A stretch of DNA of 64,000 nt from Podocnemis expansa (taxonomy: Eukaryota > Chordata > Testudines > Podocnemididae). The DNA lies in assembly GCA_007922195.1 (NCBI GenBank), contig ML681963.1, forward strand, positions 58,754,584 to 58,818,583, in the 5' to 3' direction. The notes below the pieces were generated by a model. It ran no database searches and was not told the origin of the DNA. It was given only the letters and a program-made list of their open reading frames with translations. The position numbers were made by a program, and so were the translations under genes. Shown here one piece after another: positions 25,166-38,641 of this stretch. Numbering within the stretch: position 1 is the stretch's first letter; each line of letters opens with the position of its first letter.

Positions 25166-26230
25166 ATATTGAAGAGCAACAGACACGCCAGTACTGAGGT
25201 AATGGACTGTGTAACGGACATGGAATAGAATTGGCAAAACTATTTTGTAAATAACAGAACAGAGTAAGGCTGTGTCCAACATGCTGATTTCCAGGAACAC
25301 AATATCCAGGATGACTACACAAGAATATTCAAATAACTTGAGTGAGGGAAAGAAAATGGAACAAAATAATACCATGTCACATATCTAACCAACAACAACT
25401 AAGCAAACATTGTAATTCAATAAATATGAACAACAAATAAATGTGAGAAATTTGTGACTTGCTCACGGATATTTCATGAGCAAAAAAGTACCTAAATTTG
25501 TCAGATATGTTTGCTCAGCTCTAATTATCGCCACAGGCAGTCAGGGATATCAATATCTTAGAAATCCATTGATGATTTCTGAGTTTTTTCACAAACTCCT
25601 CTTTAAAAGAGCAGAACATCAGGAAAAGGGTTTCTTGTAGAACAATACAATTAGGTATTCGGTTACTCCAGCAATATCCATTGCTTTGGGTCTCTCTTGT
25701 TTCTCCGGGGCTATGAGACAAGATTTTGTTTTTTGTTCAGTTTGTACACTTAGGAACTCTGTCATATGGAGCTTTCTGTTCTTTACAGTCTTTGCTATGT
25801 CCTCTCAAGGGAGCAAGTGATTTAAAACAAGTTTTTGTTGCTTTTCATACTATATAACATAGCACTAAGGGAAGTATTGCATTATTAGACACTGTAGTTA
25901 CTCTCTTTAACACACACACTTTTTTCTGTAACATGCTGAAATCTCCTTCAGGGTCTTTCACCACATTGTAGGTGTCCCACAAATCAGGGAGTGTGCCTTG
26001 TGCATGTGTCTCTGGGGAACATAACATGCAAATGGGAGATGACACATATCAGCTATTCTCTCAGAGTATAGTAGGCTCTGCCACTGTAGGACAAGTCAAA
26101 GATCAATACAGAAGAGAAAGAAAGGGCCATCAGTCTTACCACCATGTCCGCAAAGGAGCTGGTCACCAGCAAACCAAATAGCTCCTAGAATGGAGCCTGG
26201 CATTGGGCCCCACTGCACACATCATGTATC

Positions 26231-26352
26231 TGATAATGTGGGTGGCAGCCCACAAAAGCTTATGCACAAAGAAATTTGTTAAGTCTTTAAGGTGCCATAG
26301 GGCTCTCATTTTTGCTGTATATAGACTAACACAGCTATGCCTCTGAAACTGC
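26231..26352 (+). mobile_element. PLE 3' tail (plus)
   Basis: The order cacaaaagcttatgc, ttgttaagtctttaaggtgc and agactaacacagctatgcct is the PLE tail in sense orientation. It belongs to a subfamily slightly different from the others in this window (aaggtgccatagggctc in place of aagtgccacaggactcc). It runs directly into a CT-rich tract. No coding part is attached. Confidence 0.65.
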
Positions 26353-26385
26353 ACACACTCTCTCTCTCTCTTCCCCTCCTCCCCT
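26353..26385. repeat. Short CA/CT-rich simple tract
   Basis: A cacacac stretch followed by a (CT)n run directly adjoins the PLE tail, a common place for simple sequence to expand. Confidence 0.8.
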
Positions 26386-26455
26386 CAGCCCCAGCCCAAA
26401 TACCAAGTGAACACCTGGACACAGGAACATTCAAGTAAACTCTTCAGTGGCTTTG

Positions 26456-26610
26456 AGAAGCAGTACATCCTAGTGCTTTAAGTATAAGGCTGGGAAACAC
26501 TTTTAAGCCCAGTTTTGCCAATTTCTGAATGACTCCAGATGAGTCGCTGCCCCTTGCTCATTTCATCTATTAAATGAGGTTAAAATAAAGTTTTACTGGG
26601 TCAGTTCTAT
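26456..26610 (+). repeat. MIR SINE (plus), diverged
   Basis: A cagttttgccaatttctgaa block is followed by gctcatttcatctattaaat and gaggttaaaataaag, matching the MIR order with substantial divergence. Confidence 0.55.
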
Positions 26611-26934
26611 TTTTTTGTATGATGTCCCCATCTCCCAGCAACTTCTTCCAGGATAGCTGAAATGCCACATTTTTCCAATTTCATTAGTCAAACCATTTTT
26701 TAAAATTATGAAATATTTGTTCAAGACATAATGCTGAAAGACTCTGCTCTGTCATTACAAAAGCAAATGGTTCAGTGGAATTAGTTTCAGTGTAATGAAC
26801 ATAGGTTGAAGTGAAAACCAAGCTGAAATAGGTGCAGAAACTGTTAATGCTGTTCTTCTACCCAAAGTAAAAGGTAATTTCATTCAGAAAGTTAAAGTCT
26901 CTGGAAAAAAAATTCTCCACTTCAAGGAATATAC

Positions 26935-27315
26935 AGCTATGTTCACATGTAAACTTTTATTTCGAAATAAGTCATTTTGAAATGAGTTATTTTGAAATAA
27001 AGTCCTTATTTCGAAATAAGTTAATTTGAATTAAGAAAATGTTAATTCGAATTAAGGGAAAGCCTGCTTTCGAAATGGCTGTTATTTCGAAATGGTTATT
27101 TCGAAATAAGGCCGTTTGGACTTGTTCAGAAAACCGTTTCAAAACAACACCTATTTCGATTTCCTGCTAGGTTTAACGGTTTCAAAACAATGGCCATGAT
27201 TTTGAAACAATGGGTCCCATTGTTTCGAAATAATGGTATGTCGTGTGGACATGAGAAATTTTACTTCGAAACAACAGCTGTTGTTTCAAAATAAAACTCG
27301 CGTCTGAACACAGCC
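26935..27315. mobile_element. TTCGAA palindrome-rich element
   Basis: The ends agctatgttcacatg and ctgaacacagcc are imperfect inverted repeats shared with the larger copy at 48819-49624. Between them are more than ten copies of near-palindromes built on ttatttcgaaataa, ttaattcgaattaa and tgtttcgaaataa. It has no coding capacity. It looks like a non-autonomous DNA transposon, but the superfamily is unassigned because the target duplication is ambiguous. Confidence 0.65.
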
Positions 27316-27319
27316 AACG

Positions 27320-30300
27320 TCTTGCTATTAAGTAAAAAGCTGCATAGTAAACCCAACACATGTTTTCAAGAAAATGATGTGTTGTCTTTTGTATGTCTAT
27401 TCTGAGACCTTAAGAAGTGAGAAAATAAAAGTGTTTGAGGGTTTTTTTTTTGAATTTATGGTCAACTTAGGTTAAAAACACTATCCTACCTCACAAGAAC
27501 ATCACAATGATTAATAAATGAAAGTGTACAGTGCTTTGAAAATATGATGTGTTACATAAATGCCATGAGTTGTATTTCACTCTGATCTGTTTGTGAAAAT
27601 GGCCCAAAGCCCTTCTCGCTGTCTCTTTCAAATGCTTTCTCAGGCAGTTCATAGCATGCCTTGTCAATTTCTTAAAGGCACTGTCAGGGCTCCAAAACTG
27701 ACACACAACTTCCTGAGTCACAGCCAGCATTTTTAAATCTGTCTAAAAAAAAAGCAGTTTCAGACACCTCTGAGAATGCAGAGACACACTCCATAGCTAT
27801 AGCTAGAATTTCTCTGACCAGTCAAGTACTGGAGCATGCGCTTCATAGTTTATCCTGGATGTAAACTGTGGATAAGTTGGGAGTAATGTAGGACATGGGT
27901 TAAGCTTGACATTTTCACCCAGAGAAATTGATCCAATCATCAACCTTATCTCTCTAATATCTACGACTTTTAATCTAATATCCTAGGATTGACACAGCTA
28001 CATACCTGGTCTCAGGGCAGACTTTGTCACTATGAGCTGCTTCCCACTACTTGGTTGATTAATTAAATCACTTACAATCTACCATTAAGCTGCCAAAGTG
28101 CCTATTCACAGTGCTAATCACCCTTATTTCCACATTACATTTAACAAGTGCAAATACAGTACAATCTCCATTACCTGAATATCATGGGAGACTGAATAAG
28201 TTTGCCCAACAGAGTTTTGAATCGCTCAAGTTGCATTGTAGCTAATATTTTCCTCAACCAGCTGATTTTGTGCTGGAAGCTTGTGGTTGCAAGAATTTCA
28301 CTGAGGGGAAGTAAAAATCTCTTTAGTTCTGCAAAGTGTTTGCACTGATGTGTTTCACAACACTTACAAAAGAATTATCTACCCAGAGGTGAGATTACAA
28401 TACCTTCTAACCCAAAATCAGAGAGTTATTTATGCAGTGAAAGGATGTAATCTTGTTGGGCTCTCTTACAGCACTGTGTGTCAGATCACATAGCTTATTA
28501 CATTAAACAAGCTGGCTCAATCCTTTCCTTAGATTTGCTGGAACCAGCTGTCAGAGGCTAGTGACTGCTTGCTAGTACCTCAGACTTACAATTTTATAAA
28601 TCCCAGGTGCTTTAGCATCAGTCACAAAACTGCAGATTTCAAACCAGAATACAACACAAAATTTCCAGGAACTCCAAATGGCTCACAAATCTATCAATAT
28701 TTCATTTAATCCATCCACATGGACCATGGCTAAGTAACTGTATCAATATAAGTAACGAAGCAATAACTGTTGGTCTTTTTCCTACCTTGGAAGAATATGG
28801 AAGTAAATGTTTGACAACCAAGTAAATTCTGAGGCCACAAGCTGAATTGTTTATTGATTCATGCGCCATAGATGGGCATTTCTAGATGAGATCTCCAGTA
28901 TAATAAATTATTGCTTAGTGAATAATTCACTATGAATAATTTGACAAATTGTGCTCTTTTTCCTATTAATGCATTGTCCACAAAATTCTCTAAAGTACAA
29001 ATTATTCATAATTTTTTGTGAACGTCTTCACTGAGCACTTCTTTGGTTTGTAGACTATTTTAACTCAAAATTAAAAATATTACAACTCAATGTACAATTG
29101 ATATTTTGTCAAAGATTAAAAGAACAGAACCACTGAAACCTCCATGGGTTGCCTAACATCCGTAAAACAGGGCCATGTAAAATGATGGTACGATCTTCTT
29201 TCTGGTCTTTAGAGGCCTGAACTAATGCTCACTGAAGTCAATGAGAGTCTTTCCATTCTCAGTCAACAAGGACTGTCAGGCCCGAGGTTTGCACGTGGTT
29301 CTGATTACATGAATGTATCCCCATCTCAGAGGCTGTAAGATGCCTTTTGAATGAACTGGAAGTGACTGACAAAGGAAGAAAACCTCTAGAACCTGTGCTT
29401 GTACAGTCACGATGGTGGATCAATATTCAGATACTGACCCTACAAGACTCTCCTTCATTCTGGAACAGAAAATGGACAAATCTCCCCAGCTCAGTAATGC
29501 CAGACTATTTGCTAAACTTACTATCAGAGGAGGCTATTTAACAGTGTTAGAAGAAAGGGACTTGCAACCAATGTAAAAATCAAACTCAGAAAAAAAAGAT
29601 AGAGCAGCTGCTGGACATTATAAAAAAATACCTGTCCTGAGGTTTTTGCATTAAGTCAGAAGGACCCTCCTGAACACCTCTGCCATTCAAACATTCCTAC
29701 CAAAGAGGGTCATTCACATCTTGGTGTCAGCTACTTAAAAAATGAACATGCTGCCTTCCTCAGAATTAATAACTGAGAACACAGTTATTGAAAACACCAT
29801 GGTAATCACTCCCTGGAAGGAGACTGGTAAACAGTGTAGGCTGCAGTGCAGACTTCCAGCTGCTCAATAGCCATGTATACAGTGCGGGAAATTGTAGGTT
29901 CAACACCTTTCCCCTATGAATTTATCCACCGAACAAAATTTCACTCTGTGCTGAAGTTAGTAGAGATTCAGTTTTCCAAACTGAAAGCCTAGGCATGGAG
30001 CAAGCCAAGGGAAACAAAATACAGCAAGCAAAGATCTGTTAGGATCCCATCAAATCCCTCCTGCAAGGCTCAGCATAGTCATCAAAGGTCTGCCCAGTAT
30101 GGACTAAATGTGTAATGCAATGGCATTTGCACCATTTTCTGTCTTCATTCCTCATTCACATTTTATTTCAGTTACCTCAATGCCTTTCCCTTCACTCAAA
30201 AACCCTTGGTTCACTCAGTTTTACTGAATCTGCCACCGTTTCTCCTGGTCAATATAAGCAATTTTAAAAACAACCCTTCAGGAGTGACTAGCTCTGGTTG

Positions 30301-33300
30301 ACACCTGGGTGACATGTAAGGCAATGTTTAGTGGAAGGTAGTTGAGGGTAGCCCCAGAAACATTTCTGCCAACTTTATTTGCTGTGCTGCCTTCCCAGCA
30401 CCCTCTTGTTTGTGTGAACAGTTAAAACAGCCGTAGCTGGCAGTAATTGCTTTTGACATTGTTTGGAGCCTTGCCTCACTGTCGGGGACAAATCCTTCAT
30501 TCATGAAGAAGAGCTTGTTAGGCCAGTTCTGGACTCCAAACCTACTTAATTAAATTCTAAAAAGTTGTTTAGCTCTGGTGGGAAATTTGCACACAAAGGC
30601 CCGGTGTCTGGCTCTTTCCTCCACCATTGTGCATCTCAAACAGTTTTACAACAAAACAGCGTCCCCCCCACCCACACTTTCCTCCTAGCTGCTGCAAAGA
30701 CGGTGGCGACCCTCATTAAAAGACCAGTTTGTTATTAAATGTTTTCCCAGTGATTCACTAACTGGGCTTTTTCTCCTTAGCAATCAAGGGCATGTAAGTG
30801 CTGGGTAAGGGCTCTCCAAGGACTGATTGCTGAAAGAATTTCCAAAAGTAAAGAGTGTAAACAGGTACATTGAAAAAGGCTCTTTTGAGCGATTATATAA
30901 ACATTTCAAATGCTATTCGAAAACTTCCACAGTGAAACTGTCAAGTCTGGATGTTTTGTTGAATTATATTCACACAACCCCTTCTGCTTCTTCCTGCCAA
31001 GCTCAGGCTTGGGTTGGAGACTCTGGCAAGGCCAGCATCTGGGGAAACACACTTTTGAGAGGATATATTACATAACCTGCTATAAAGAACACTTTTATTA
31101 ATTATTATTATTATTATTATTATTGTTATTATTATTATTATTATTATTATTAGCTGCAGGTGTTAACTATGGGATCCAAGTTAAATTCTAGGTGGCACAT
31201 ATTGTTTTGAGAAGTTGGCATGCAAAGGGGGTACACGGTCATATGTGGTGTTTTGGCCTATGGCATAATTTTCCATTCTTTGAAATGGCCTTTAGTTTTA
31301 CTGATTTGTTTCTGTTTCATATCTGTTTCCATTGCAAGCTCCTTCAGGCAGTGGTCAGGGCTCTATCTGCCATAGACAGCAGAGAAAACTATCAGTAATC
31401 GATAAGGAACAATAATTAAATTTCAGACAACAGTATGCTGAATACGTTGTTAATACTTAATCACTTCTAATGTTCATTGTTTCTTCTCTGGGGGTAACAT
31501 TTTAGTTTGAATGAACAACAAACTACTTCAATGCTGGCACATAACTGCTGAATATTTGTATTATTATATGGTAAATAACATTTTAAGTAAAACTTATTAA
31601 TTCTTCACATCAGAGAATCCCCATTGCTACTGAGCAGTGTAATTTTTTACTTCTTCATTGGATTCCAATTTAAAGCAACCATTCTCTTATATAATACATA
31701 ATAAATTAACAAAACAATATATTTTTATCATTTATGTGAGGCAGTTTGTGATTTTGTAGTCTGTGTAAATCCTAGAAAGCAGTAAAATAAAAGGAAATCT
31801 GAGTAATTACCATGAAACATCTTGTAATCAAAAAAATACATCAAATTGTCTTATAATTTAAACTGAGCTATATGCCAGACTGTCTAAGTATATTGTTTTT
31901 TTATCGTAGACTCTACAGATTTTTCTTCCTTTCTACATGGAAAGGTGAGCAAACTTCTATTCTTTCTAATGCCCATTCAGTTCTCAGCACAGAATGATCT
32001 CACATCAAAGCAGCAAGAGGTAAGGAGCACGGGTGTGTGTGAAGAAATAGCTTGAGCATGAACATACTTCGAAGTCATCCATCTTCCTGCTTTCTCTCAT
32101 AACTTAGGCCTCTGTCCTTCAAAGAGCTCTACCCATACAAACCCTTCCTGCATGGAGGAGACCCACTGACTTCAACACAGTACATTACAGATGCAGTGGT
32201 AGGCCACATACCTCAGACCCCACAAGACAATTTTAAGCATTTTGCAAATGATGAATTTGGGGAAAGTAGTAACTGTCCTCTTTCCCCATCACTCTTCCCT
32301 CTCCTTTCTAAGACGTGTCAACATGAAACAAAAAATAGGTATAATACTGGAAAACTGGCAAGAAGTTTACTCATTGTTTGTTTATGTAAATTAGATCTAT
32401 TGATCAAACCATCAGATCCCCACAATTGTAAATATTTCTCTCACCACATTGAGATTGTGTTACAGAAGAAATTTTAAAAAAGAAAGATGGGCACTATTGT
32501 TGGTTTGTGTGTGTATTTATGCAAATATTTTGAAATATATACAAATTTGCTATCTTTTTTTGTTATGGATGTGGCAAGTATGAAATGCATAGGGCAGTAT
32601 TAACTGCTTACATTTCAATTTACAGTTCTATTTAAAAAAATCACTGATAGTGGAGTGAATATTTTACCTGTGCAAACTGAGGCAAATACATTTGTTACAG
32701 TTTTTACATAGTTGGGGCCTGACTCTATTTTGTTGTACCAGTATAACTCTAGCGAGGTCCACAGAGTTTGACCAGCAAAAATACCACATAACTCAGTGAA
32801 GAAATCCAACCAATGAATTCTGTTTCTCCCTTAGTCATTATGAAAATCTTTATAGTTAGTAAAAATTGCTGCCAGTTACTGCTAGAACTTTAAAGGGGGA
32901 ATGGTATTGCAGAAAAATTACACTTCTTTCATATAAATTTAGAAAAATGAGTCTCAGAGAAAACAAATTCTCCATGGAGCATGAGGAACTATCAAATCAC
33001 CATCTTTGGCACTTCATTCTGACAGGGCCACACCAAAAATGAAACAGGGATTCCAGGCTGGAACAGGTAGATTTATGACAGGCATATTTCTTCGTAATGC
33101 TATATACTATTGTTCACTTAGTCACTGATCTGTCTCCCGTCGTGTTTATTTTTAAGAGGTTTGTGTTAAAACTTTTTTTACAAAATGCTCTAATGTAGTC
33201 ATTTCAGTGATTTTAAAAATTCTAATCTGATGAGTAAGTATTGGGGGCCAGAAATATCGATTTCAAATGTGCCAAAACATATGCACACCTATTCATTTGG

Positions 33301-33990
33301 GCATGCAAATCCCCACACTTGCAGGTTCAGACAGGGGGCTGGAACAATGTGTATACTAGTGAGGGGGAGCTAAGAGCCACTGAAACAAACTGGAAGCCCT
33401 GGATACGATGTAAACATTTCAAGCCAGATGGTGCACCCCTGCTTCCAGCACCTGTGTGTCCAGAAATTGTGACTGCAAGCAAAGTCTAGTTTGGAGCATA
33501 CAATTGGTATGTTTGCATGAAATTACCTGTTGGGATTTTTCCAACTGTATTTGTCATGTGCCCAACAAAAATGTGGTTGAAAAAGCTAAATTTTCTTGTT
33601 AAACTTCTAACTAAAAATTGAAACAGCAAATGGGAGAGTGAGGGGGGAAGCAAGGAAAGATGTGACAAAGGATGTGCAAAAGAGTTGGACGTCAGTGTCA
33701 ATAGGGGGGTATAGTTTATGTCAATAAAGGCCATCTGGAATTAAAAGATATGGTTTGATAGATAATAGTTTAAGTGTTGATTTCATTTTTGTCTTGTTTT
33801 TGTTCTGCTTTGCATTGTGGTTATCACAATTTCGTTGCAGATGCTGGCTTGTTTCCTGTCTGCAGCAAAACTGTCCTATAAAGATAGTTTTGCAAAGATA
33901 CAAGTACCTCAGTTGTAAAGAAACTTACAAGGCCATGTCTGCCTGGTAACGAAATTCTGATTGGCTTAGATAATGAGTGACAGTGTTCTG
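27320..33990. other. Long stretch without recognised genes
   Basis: Mostly AT-rich DNA. Apart from the (TTA)n tract at 31095-31152 I found no confident repeat. The open frame at 33241-33489 (82 codons) is the longest, but it has no splice signals or motifs I can support. Confidence 0.4.
31095..31152. repeat. (TTA)n microsatellite
   Basis: About 19 TTA repeats with one interruption (ttattgtta). Confidence 0.95.
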
Positions 33991-34016
33991 TCAGTAATGA
34001 AAACAGTATTGTCAAT

Positions 34017-34123
34017 TTCCAAAGGGATAGCTGTGTCAGTCTAGTCCAGCAAAAATAAAACAAGGAGTCATGTGGCATTTTATCTGTTAGTCTTAAAGTG
34101 CCACACGACTCCTTGCTTTTTTC
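34017..34123. mobile_element. PLE terminal fold-back, minimal form
   Basis: The left arm (ttccaaagggatagctgtgt, then aaacaaggagtcatgtggca) is followed almost at once by the reverse arm (gttagtcttaaagtgccaca, then cgactccttgc). This makes a hairpin of about 45-bp arms. The 12-mer atgaaaacagta is present at 33997-34008 and at 34124-34135, giving a perfect target duplication. Eight extra bases (ttgtcaat) separate the left duplication from the element. Confidence 0.8.
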
Positions 34124-35853
34124 ATGAAAACAGTAACCAGTCTAAGAACCAAAAAGGTGGTGACATGGCTCTCAACAGGTACCAATATGGTAAAACAAAT
34201 GCAATAGTACCTTCTAGAAACTGAAAGTGGGGTTGTGGTACAGGAATAAAAGGCTGCAAAAAGCCCATGCAAACTGGAGGTCTGTGGAGGTGCAAATCTA
34301 CTGCCAAACTGAGGACTGATCACCCAAGGTTCCCTCTCCAGTGACAAATTTCACTGATAAGTTCACTGGTTGAGAGCAAAATGTCCCACCTGGGATAGGA
34401 CTGGTGCACCTAAATCTGAATCAAAACTGAATCTAAATCAAATAAATAAGCCATGGTTCTGTAAGTATAAAGGATAATGCTTAATGCTAATTGGGGCCCA
34501 GCATCAATTAAGAGTTTAGTAATAGGAACAGGTTTAGGAATAGTAATTATACTTTTGCTGTAATAAATGTTCTGCTACCTCTTTGTTTTTGCCTTCAAAC
34601 ATTAAAAAGAATAGGAAGATAATTTATTCTAATCAAATATAAATACATAATTTAAGTTAGTAAAAAAAATCAAATTTACCCAGTGTCTTTTTCAGCATCT
34701 CATCCCCCTCAAGTGTACCGAAAGAATCCATTTTTTAAACAGCAAAATCTCAGCCAGGAAAACAGTTCCTGAGAAAGGATGCAACTGAAACAAAGATGTT
34801 TTATAGGCACCTTCAACCACAGATAGCTGTATGCAATTCAGGTGAGCCCAATAAATCAAACAAGGTGTCTGGCCAGTCTGCGGAAGCAAGCCCTGTCTCA
34901 GCCCCAGGTTTGAAAGCACCTCATTTGGACAACTATGAAGATACAAGGAAGGAAAAGAACTCTTGTGAACAACCTTTCTGGCTCTTACTTTTTAGTTGTT
35001 TAGGATATGAACATCAGCAAAGTGTATGCAACATTTTCAACTTCCACAATGGCCAACTAGAAGGGAAAAACCAGGCCTTGTACCAAATCCTGAAGTGATT
35101 GATGAGCTGAGAAAGATATCTGAATTGAGAAACCATGCATTGGGTTTTTTTAAACAAATTTGTTAATATTCCTGTTGAAAGGTTTATAAATCTTTCCCCA
35201 TTACAACTATCAATGTCTCTGATGCAATCTTGGCTATGACAAACACTGACATGGATCAGCACTGGAAGAGATAAGCAAGAAAATATACGTGGCCATTCTC
35301 ACTTATCTTCCTGGAATGCACATTGCTGCTCAGACAATAAAGAATAAAAGAAAATAAACAGGTGATTTCAGAAGGTGGATGTTTGACTGCTTCAAATATT
35401 ATATAGATCTCCAAGCTAAGAAGGTTCCACATTAACATGCCTATAAAATATTACAACCAGGCATTATTTGAAATTTACAGTATGTAAATCCAGGAAAGAC
35501 CTAGAAATTCATAATGTATGTGCCATGATATGTAATAGACCGTCGGCAAGGTCCCTCCCTGTCTAGTAGATTCTGGGCTGAACTTGCATTAAACATGAGT
35601 ACTCAGCTGCTTAAGGAAATAGTGCTGCTTTCAGTTTTATAACATTTGTGCAGTTTCATTTACACAACAGGCACGTCTTCCTTACACCCTGCAAAGTAAT
35701 TTTTTAAAAACTTTTATTTAAGGGGAAAATGAAAAATCCTCTTTCAAACCATGTAAACCAAACAAAGACCTTTTCAAAACCAGGCATTAGAAAAAACAAA
35801 TTCTGATCTTTATTGCCTGTATTCTAGTTTCCTGAAGACTTTATTTACATAGA

Positions 35854-36005
35854 TCCAAAGGGGCAGCAATGTTAGTTTAGTTCAGCAAAAGGAGCAAGGA
35901 GTCAGATTTATTTTTCACATGAGCTTTCATGGGAGAAAATCTCACTCCGTCAGATGATTCAAAGTGGGATTTTTTCCCATGAACAGATTTATTGCCTGAG
36001 CTTTA
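35854..36005. mobile_element. PLE terminal unit with inverted internal copy
   Basis: It begins tccaaaggggcagcaatgtt and continues through gagctttcatgggagaaaat. A reversed copy follows (gtgggattttttcccatgaa), then a third short segment again in the first orientation (cagatttattgcctgagctt). The 13-mer ttatttacataga flanks it perfectly at 35841-35853 and 36006-36018. It is non-coding. Confidence 0.8.
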
Positions 36006-36019
36006 TTATTTACATAGAA

Positions 36020-37067
36020 TCTCCACAACACACTTATACCACAAGTTTCCACAACTACAATATGATCCTCAAGCACTACAAATACTACCCTTTGGTTAGG
36101 ATTGCACAGAAACAGTCTTTGCATGTGAAATTATGAAATTCAGGTAGGGACACAGCAACTAATCATTATTGCTACATACTCTTTTATACTAGGTATTAGT
36201 CACTTTATTTGCTGTCTGTAAGCAGAGAGCTGTAATGCAAAGAGCACAAGAGCTTCCTGCCCAGGGATTAACCACATATAAAAGTGAAGGTTCTAACACA
36301 ACTGTTTATATAATGAAAGCTAAGTATCTTTTAATTAGACACACGGATAAGTGAGCATTTTAACCAGAAGCATTTTATTTTTACTTTATGAATGCAATAT
36401 CATTATTTTCAATTCCGATAATTCCAAAGTTGGGGGGTTTTTTTGTTTTTTTTTTAAGCAAGCATACATTTAAAGATATCATCCAAAGCTAAGACAGGAA
36501 CCTTGAGCTCCAAACATTTTATCCTCTGCCCAGAGGATTCTGAACAAAAGGAGCTGACACACATTTTACTAATCATACTTATTTAGGTCTGTGGAATAGA
36601 GTAACAATTTACATAAAAATTCAAAGGTAAAATGACAGAATACTGAGAAAGCAGGACAATTGGTTTTCAAAAAGCTTTCATGAAAACTTAACCTTATGGC
36701 CTTGACAACAGTCTTTCCACCAAGCAGAAAGGTTAAGTGGTCTTCCTTACTCAAGTGGCTCCTTTCTGAATGATGGTGTATATTGTTTGATGCAGGAAAT
36801 AAATATGGCTTTTAAAAGTGGTGCATGGCAAACATACATTCACTTGAGGCTGAAGAGAGTCTTTGTAGGGTTCTAATAGGAAGGTGATCACGTTGAGGAT
36901 GCAGTGTCCCTGGCAGAAACATTAACCCCTGTATGCAACACACTGTTTAGAAACTAACACCTTTGTTTGGGTTGCTGAACCACACTCACCCTCCCTGGCT
37001 CACTGAGTGACCAGCCAACTGGGTGCCTTCCATGGGAAGCCTGCATTTAGAGTCCAGATTTAACAAA
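36020..37067. other. No feature recognised
   Basis: AT-rich DNA with short T and A runs near 36430-36460. No coding block is supported. Confidence 0.4.
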
Positions 37068-37075
37068 TCCTAGAG

Positions 37076-37263
37076 CAGAGGTCTCAAACTCATATTACCA
37101 CTAGGGCCGCATGAGAACTAGTACATTAGCCCAAGGGCCACACCACTGAAACCTTTTCATACAATGATATTGCAAATATTGGTAACAATAGTGTCATTGT
37201 GGGCCACAGAAAATAGCTTTAGGGGCTCCATGTGGCCCATGGGTCATGTGTTTGAGACCCCTG
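37076..37263. mobile_element. hAT-type MITE
   Basis: Termini CAGAGGTCTCAAAC and GTTTGAGACCCCTG are near-perfect inverted repeats. The flanks tcctagag and tcctaaag match at 7 of 8. It is 188 bp and non-coding. Confidence 0.9.
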
Positions 37264-37822
37264 TCCTAAAGATTGTCAGAATTCCCATCTCTGATGTTCA
37301 GGACTGTCCCAACACACTGTTCAGCTAGCAGCAAAGTAATCTACAATCCGGGTGTTCCTCTGATCAGATTGATGCCACGCAACTGCATAATGTAGAATTT
37401 AGGACCAAATCTGAACCAGATTTCACTAAGGACCCAGGTTTCAGAATTTGGGAATTACAGAAGGAATGAAATATAACAGAGTGCTGTGTGTGTGTGCCAT
37501 GCTCCCCAAATCAACTCTTTTAAGGAATTAACTGGATGTGAGGTTGAACACTGGTCCCATTCATCTATCTTTCAAAACTGGCATCACCTTCTACTTTATT
37601 GCTGTTCCACAGCCACTGTAATTTGTCTCTTTAGCTACCTCATTTCTATCTGTTTTGCGAGAAGTGCAGGTTACACTCATTTGATGAAACTTTCACACAA
37701 GCTGAGTTTCATGCTCAAGAGTCCTTTAACCTCAATACAAAGGTTGTGTAATTATGTTGCTATTTCTAACTACTTATGGTACTGACAATATGCCAACTTA
37801 ATAGCTTCTTAGATCACATAGT

Positions 37823-38442
37823 TAGAGCCCTGCAGATTCATGGGTATCTGCTGCAGAACTGCGGGTATCCGCATCCGCAGACACAGGTGCAGATAACCGC
37901 AGAGTAGACCCACTGCTGCGGATTGAGTCATGGATGTAGCTTCTATTTTCAGCTTCTCACAGTGAGATCCATTTCTGAAGCTCACAAACTGATCTGTGTC
38001 AGCAGCAGGCAGGGGAACCAGGAAGCGCTCCAGCCAATTCTAGATGCTGATCTGCCAGCCAATCAGAGTTTCATGCTGCAGTCTGGAGAGCCACTGTTGA
38101 CCTTTGATCGGCTCATTCCCCATGATTTCCCTGCCCACTTCTTTTCTCCTTTCCAGTTGGCAAGCCATTGCTGTCAATCAGAGCTTTCCTTGGTGGGCAA
38201 GGAAATCTCATCGATGGCACACCATGCGAACCACAAAGAAGAAACCTAAAAGTAGGTGGGACCCATGTGGGGAATGAACCAATCAAAGGCTGATATACTG
38301 CATGTGAGCCCAAACTCAGTTACAGATGCGGTTACAGATACAGCTAAACTCTGGCATGCTGATTTTGGATCAGATCAACGCTGTCACTGAGCAGATGTGG
38401 ACTGGATGCAGTTCCATATTTTTGTATCTGTGCAGGGCTCTA
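37823..38442. mobile_element. hAT-type transposon with perfect 8-bp duplication
   Basis: The 12-bp termini TAGAGCCCTGCA and TGCAGGGCTCTA are perfect inverted repeats. The 8-mer cacatagt flanks both ends exactly (37815-37822 and 38443-38450). The subterminal bases (gggtatctgc on the left, gtatctgtgc on the right) suggest further imperfect inversion. The interior is non-coding. The perfect duplication suggests it is younger than most hATs here. Confidence 0.92.
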
Positions 38443-38457
38443 CACATAGTATTAATA

Positions 38458-38641
38458 AAACAAGGAGTCCTGAGGCGCTTAAAGACTGACAAATTTATTC
38501 ATGGCATGAGCTTTCGGGGGAGAAAATCCCATTGCGTCAGATGTTTTTCAAAGCTCATGCAATGAATTTGTCAGTCTTTAAGTGCCACAGGGCACCTTGT
38601 TTGTTTTACTGAACTAAACTGACATGGCTGCCCTTTGGAAT
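38458..38641. mobile_element. PLE terminal fold-back, nearly symmetric
   Basis: Arms of about 90 bp meet near 38549. The left arm reads aaacaaggagtcctgaggcg to attgcgtcagatg. The right arm reads agctcatgcaatgaatttgt to ccacagggcaccttgtttg and then carries the extra terminal piece ending ggctgccctttggaa. The 12-mer atagtattaata flanks it exactly (38446-38457 and 38642-38653). The left duplication overlaps the right duplication of the adjacent hAT, so this unit inserted at that hAT junction. Confidence 0.88.

Noticed and set aside
33241..33489. 82-codon open frame as a host exon
   Set aside because: No acceptor or donor matches the frame edges, and the sequence resembles a dispersed repeat more than an exon. 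It is not supported.
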